Positions 10,830 through 11,605 of a DNA stretch of 11,605 bases are shown here, one piece after another (within the stretch, counting starts at the first letter, position 1; each line of letters opens with the position of its first letter). The stretch is from the NCBI GenBank assembly GCA_900769835.1, contig CAAGIE010000112.1, positions 1 to 11,605 of the forward strand, read 5' to 3'. The translations under genes were made by a program, and so were the position numbers. Source of the DNA: an uncultured Oscillospiraceae bacterium (GTDB lineage Bacteria; Bacillota; Clostridia; Oscillospirales; Oscillospiraceae). The notes under the pieces are model-generated. The model ran no database searches and had not been told where the DNA came from. It saw only the letters and a program-made list of their open reading frames with translations.

Positions 10830-11605
10830 ATGGCGAAAAAGAAGAAAATGCGCCGCAAGCAATTAAGCGCGACCCGAGTGATTGCCCTGGTGTTTTTTGC
10901 CATTATCCTGCTGGGAACGGCGCTTCTTATGTTGCCCATCGCTTCCCGCAACGGACAAAGTTGCGGTCTGCTGACGGCATTGTTTACCGCGACCTCCTCC
11001 ACTTGTGTTACCGGCCTTGTGATGGCGGACACCTACACCCAGTGGAGCGGCTTCGGTCAGGCGGTGATCCTTTCCCTTATTGAGATCGGCGGTCTGGGCT
11101 TTATGTCCGCGGCTTCCGTGGTGGTGTTCATGCTCCGCAAAAAGGTGAGCCTTCGTCAGCGAATGGTGATGGCGCAGGCCCTCAGCGTTTCGGATATGGA
11201 CGGCATCGTCCGTCTGCAGAAATGGGTGCTGGGTGGTAGCCTTTTGATTCAGGCCGCCGGCGCGATGGTGTTGTTCCTGCGCTTCCTGCCGGACTATGGC
11301 GTGGCCGTGGCGGCAAAGTGGGGCGTGTTCCACAGTGTTTCTGCATTTTGTAATGCTGGCTTTGATATTTTCGGCAAGATCGCCCCGGGGCAGAGCCTGA
11401 TCCCCTTCCAAAGTGACCCGGTGGTGCTGATCACCCTGATGGTGCTTGTGGTGCTGGGTGGCTTGGGCTTCTTCGTCTGGGAAGAGGTGGCCACCGTCCG
11501 CTCCTGGAAGAAATATTCCGTGTATACGAAACTGGTGCTGCTGACCAGCGGCATTCTGATCTTTGCAGGCGCAGGCATCATTCTCCTTTTGGAGTGGAAT
11601 AATCC
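10830..11605 (+). CDS. ktrB: TrkH/KtrB-family potassium transporter subunit, 3'-truncated
   Basis: The first 258 codons of a TrkH/KtrB membrane subunit, open to the window end with no stop. The protein moves K+ (often with Na+) and works with a cytoplasmic RCK protein (KtrA/TrkA), which would be expected downstream. After a basic N-terminus (MAKKKKMRRKQ) come the first helix, pore loop 1 with the selectivity segment TATSSTCVTGL (53-63), IGGLGFM (86-92), pore loop 2 HSVSAFCNAGFD (168-179), and LGGLGFFVWEE (209-219). The compact N-terminus favours KtrB over TrkH. AAAGGAGG (10815-10822) lies seven bases before the ATG. It is divergent from the DtxR-type repressor; regulation by that protein is possible but not shown. 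Confidence 0.93.
   Translation, partial: MAKKKKMRRKQLSATRVIALVFFAIILLGTALLMLPIASRNGQSCGLLTALFTATSSTCVTGLVMADTYTQWSGFGQAVILSLIEIGGLGFMSAASVVVFMLRKKVSLRQRMVMAQALSVSDMDGIVRLQKWVLGGSLLIQAAGAMVLFLRFLPDYGVAVAAKWGVFHSVSAFCNAGFDIFGKIAPGQSLIPFQSDPVVLITLMVLVVLGGLGFFVWEEVATVRSWKKYSVYTKLVLLTSGILIFAGAGIILLLEWNN

Noticed and set aside
10701..10862. N-terminal extension of the DtxR-type protein
   Set aside because: It would run through both divergent promoters and into ktrB; the start at 10700 has a ribosome binding site and matches the family N-terminus.
1..11605. CRISPR array, tRNA/rRNA genes, transposase or phage genes
   Set aside because: No regularly spaced repeats, cloverleaf sequences or mobile-element protein motifs were seen.

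Overview
This window looks like ordinary chromosome from a spore-forming, low-oxygen Firmicute, most likely a gut-type member of the Clostridia. The evidence is a SpoVAC spore-membrane protein, an FMN riboswitch driving a RibU riboflavin transporter, a radical-SAM protein, a nickel-dependent lactate racemase (LarA), AGGAGG-type ribosome binding sites and fairly GC-rich coding sequence. The lineage is inferred from gene content; no marker gene here fixes the species.

Left part (1-2962). The window opens inside an SPFH/Band-7 (stomatin-like) gene that ends at a strong terminator. A two-gene unit follows: a six-helix membrane protein carrying a C-terminal E2/CAT-type acyltransferase-like domain (703-2115), then a biotin-protein ligase without a DNA-binding domain (2115-2873). 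The two overlap by one base (TGATG).

Middle and right part (2963-11605). The genes are small, mostly single-gene transcription units, and they alternate strand almost strictly: a small membrane protein (+), RsuA-type pseudouridine synthase (-), a DUF4830-type protein (+) and FMN riboswitch plus ribU (+), an S24/S26 peptidase (-), spoVAC (+), a zinc-ribbon/GYF membrane protein (-), a YtqA/YhcC-type radical-SAM protein (+), a sugar isomerase/epimerase-like TIM barrel (-), larA (+), a short DtxR-family iron-type regulator (-), and the start of a TrkH/KtrB potassium transporter (+, running off the end). All five convergent pairs are separated by only 21-41 bases, each gap being filled by one hairpin that looks usable in both directions. 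The five divergent pairs share short promoter regions.

Promoters can be read for most genes. A recurring form is TTGCAA, 17 bases, TATACT (or TAAACT). TTGCAA is its own reverse complement and occurs in front of at least five genes on both strands.

I see no mobile element, CRISPR array, tRNA, rRNA or defence system. The least explained items are the membrane-anchored E2-like protein with Glu in place of the catalytic His, coupled to a biotin ligase; the AT-rich zinc-ribbon/GYF membrane protein; the 69-residue membrane protein with a cationic segment and an acidic tail; the solitary spoVAC; and a terminator-like hairpin with no gene in front of it at 7084-7114. No intergenic stretch exceeds 300 bases.
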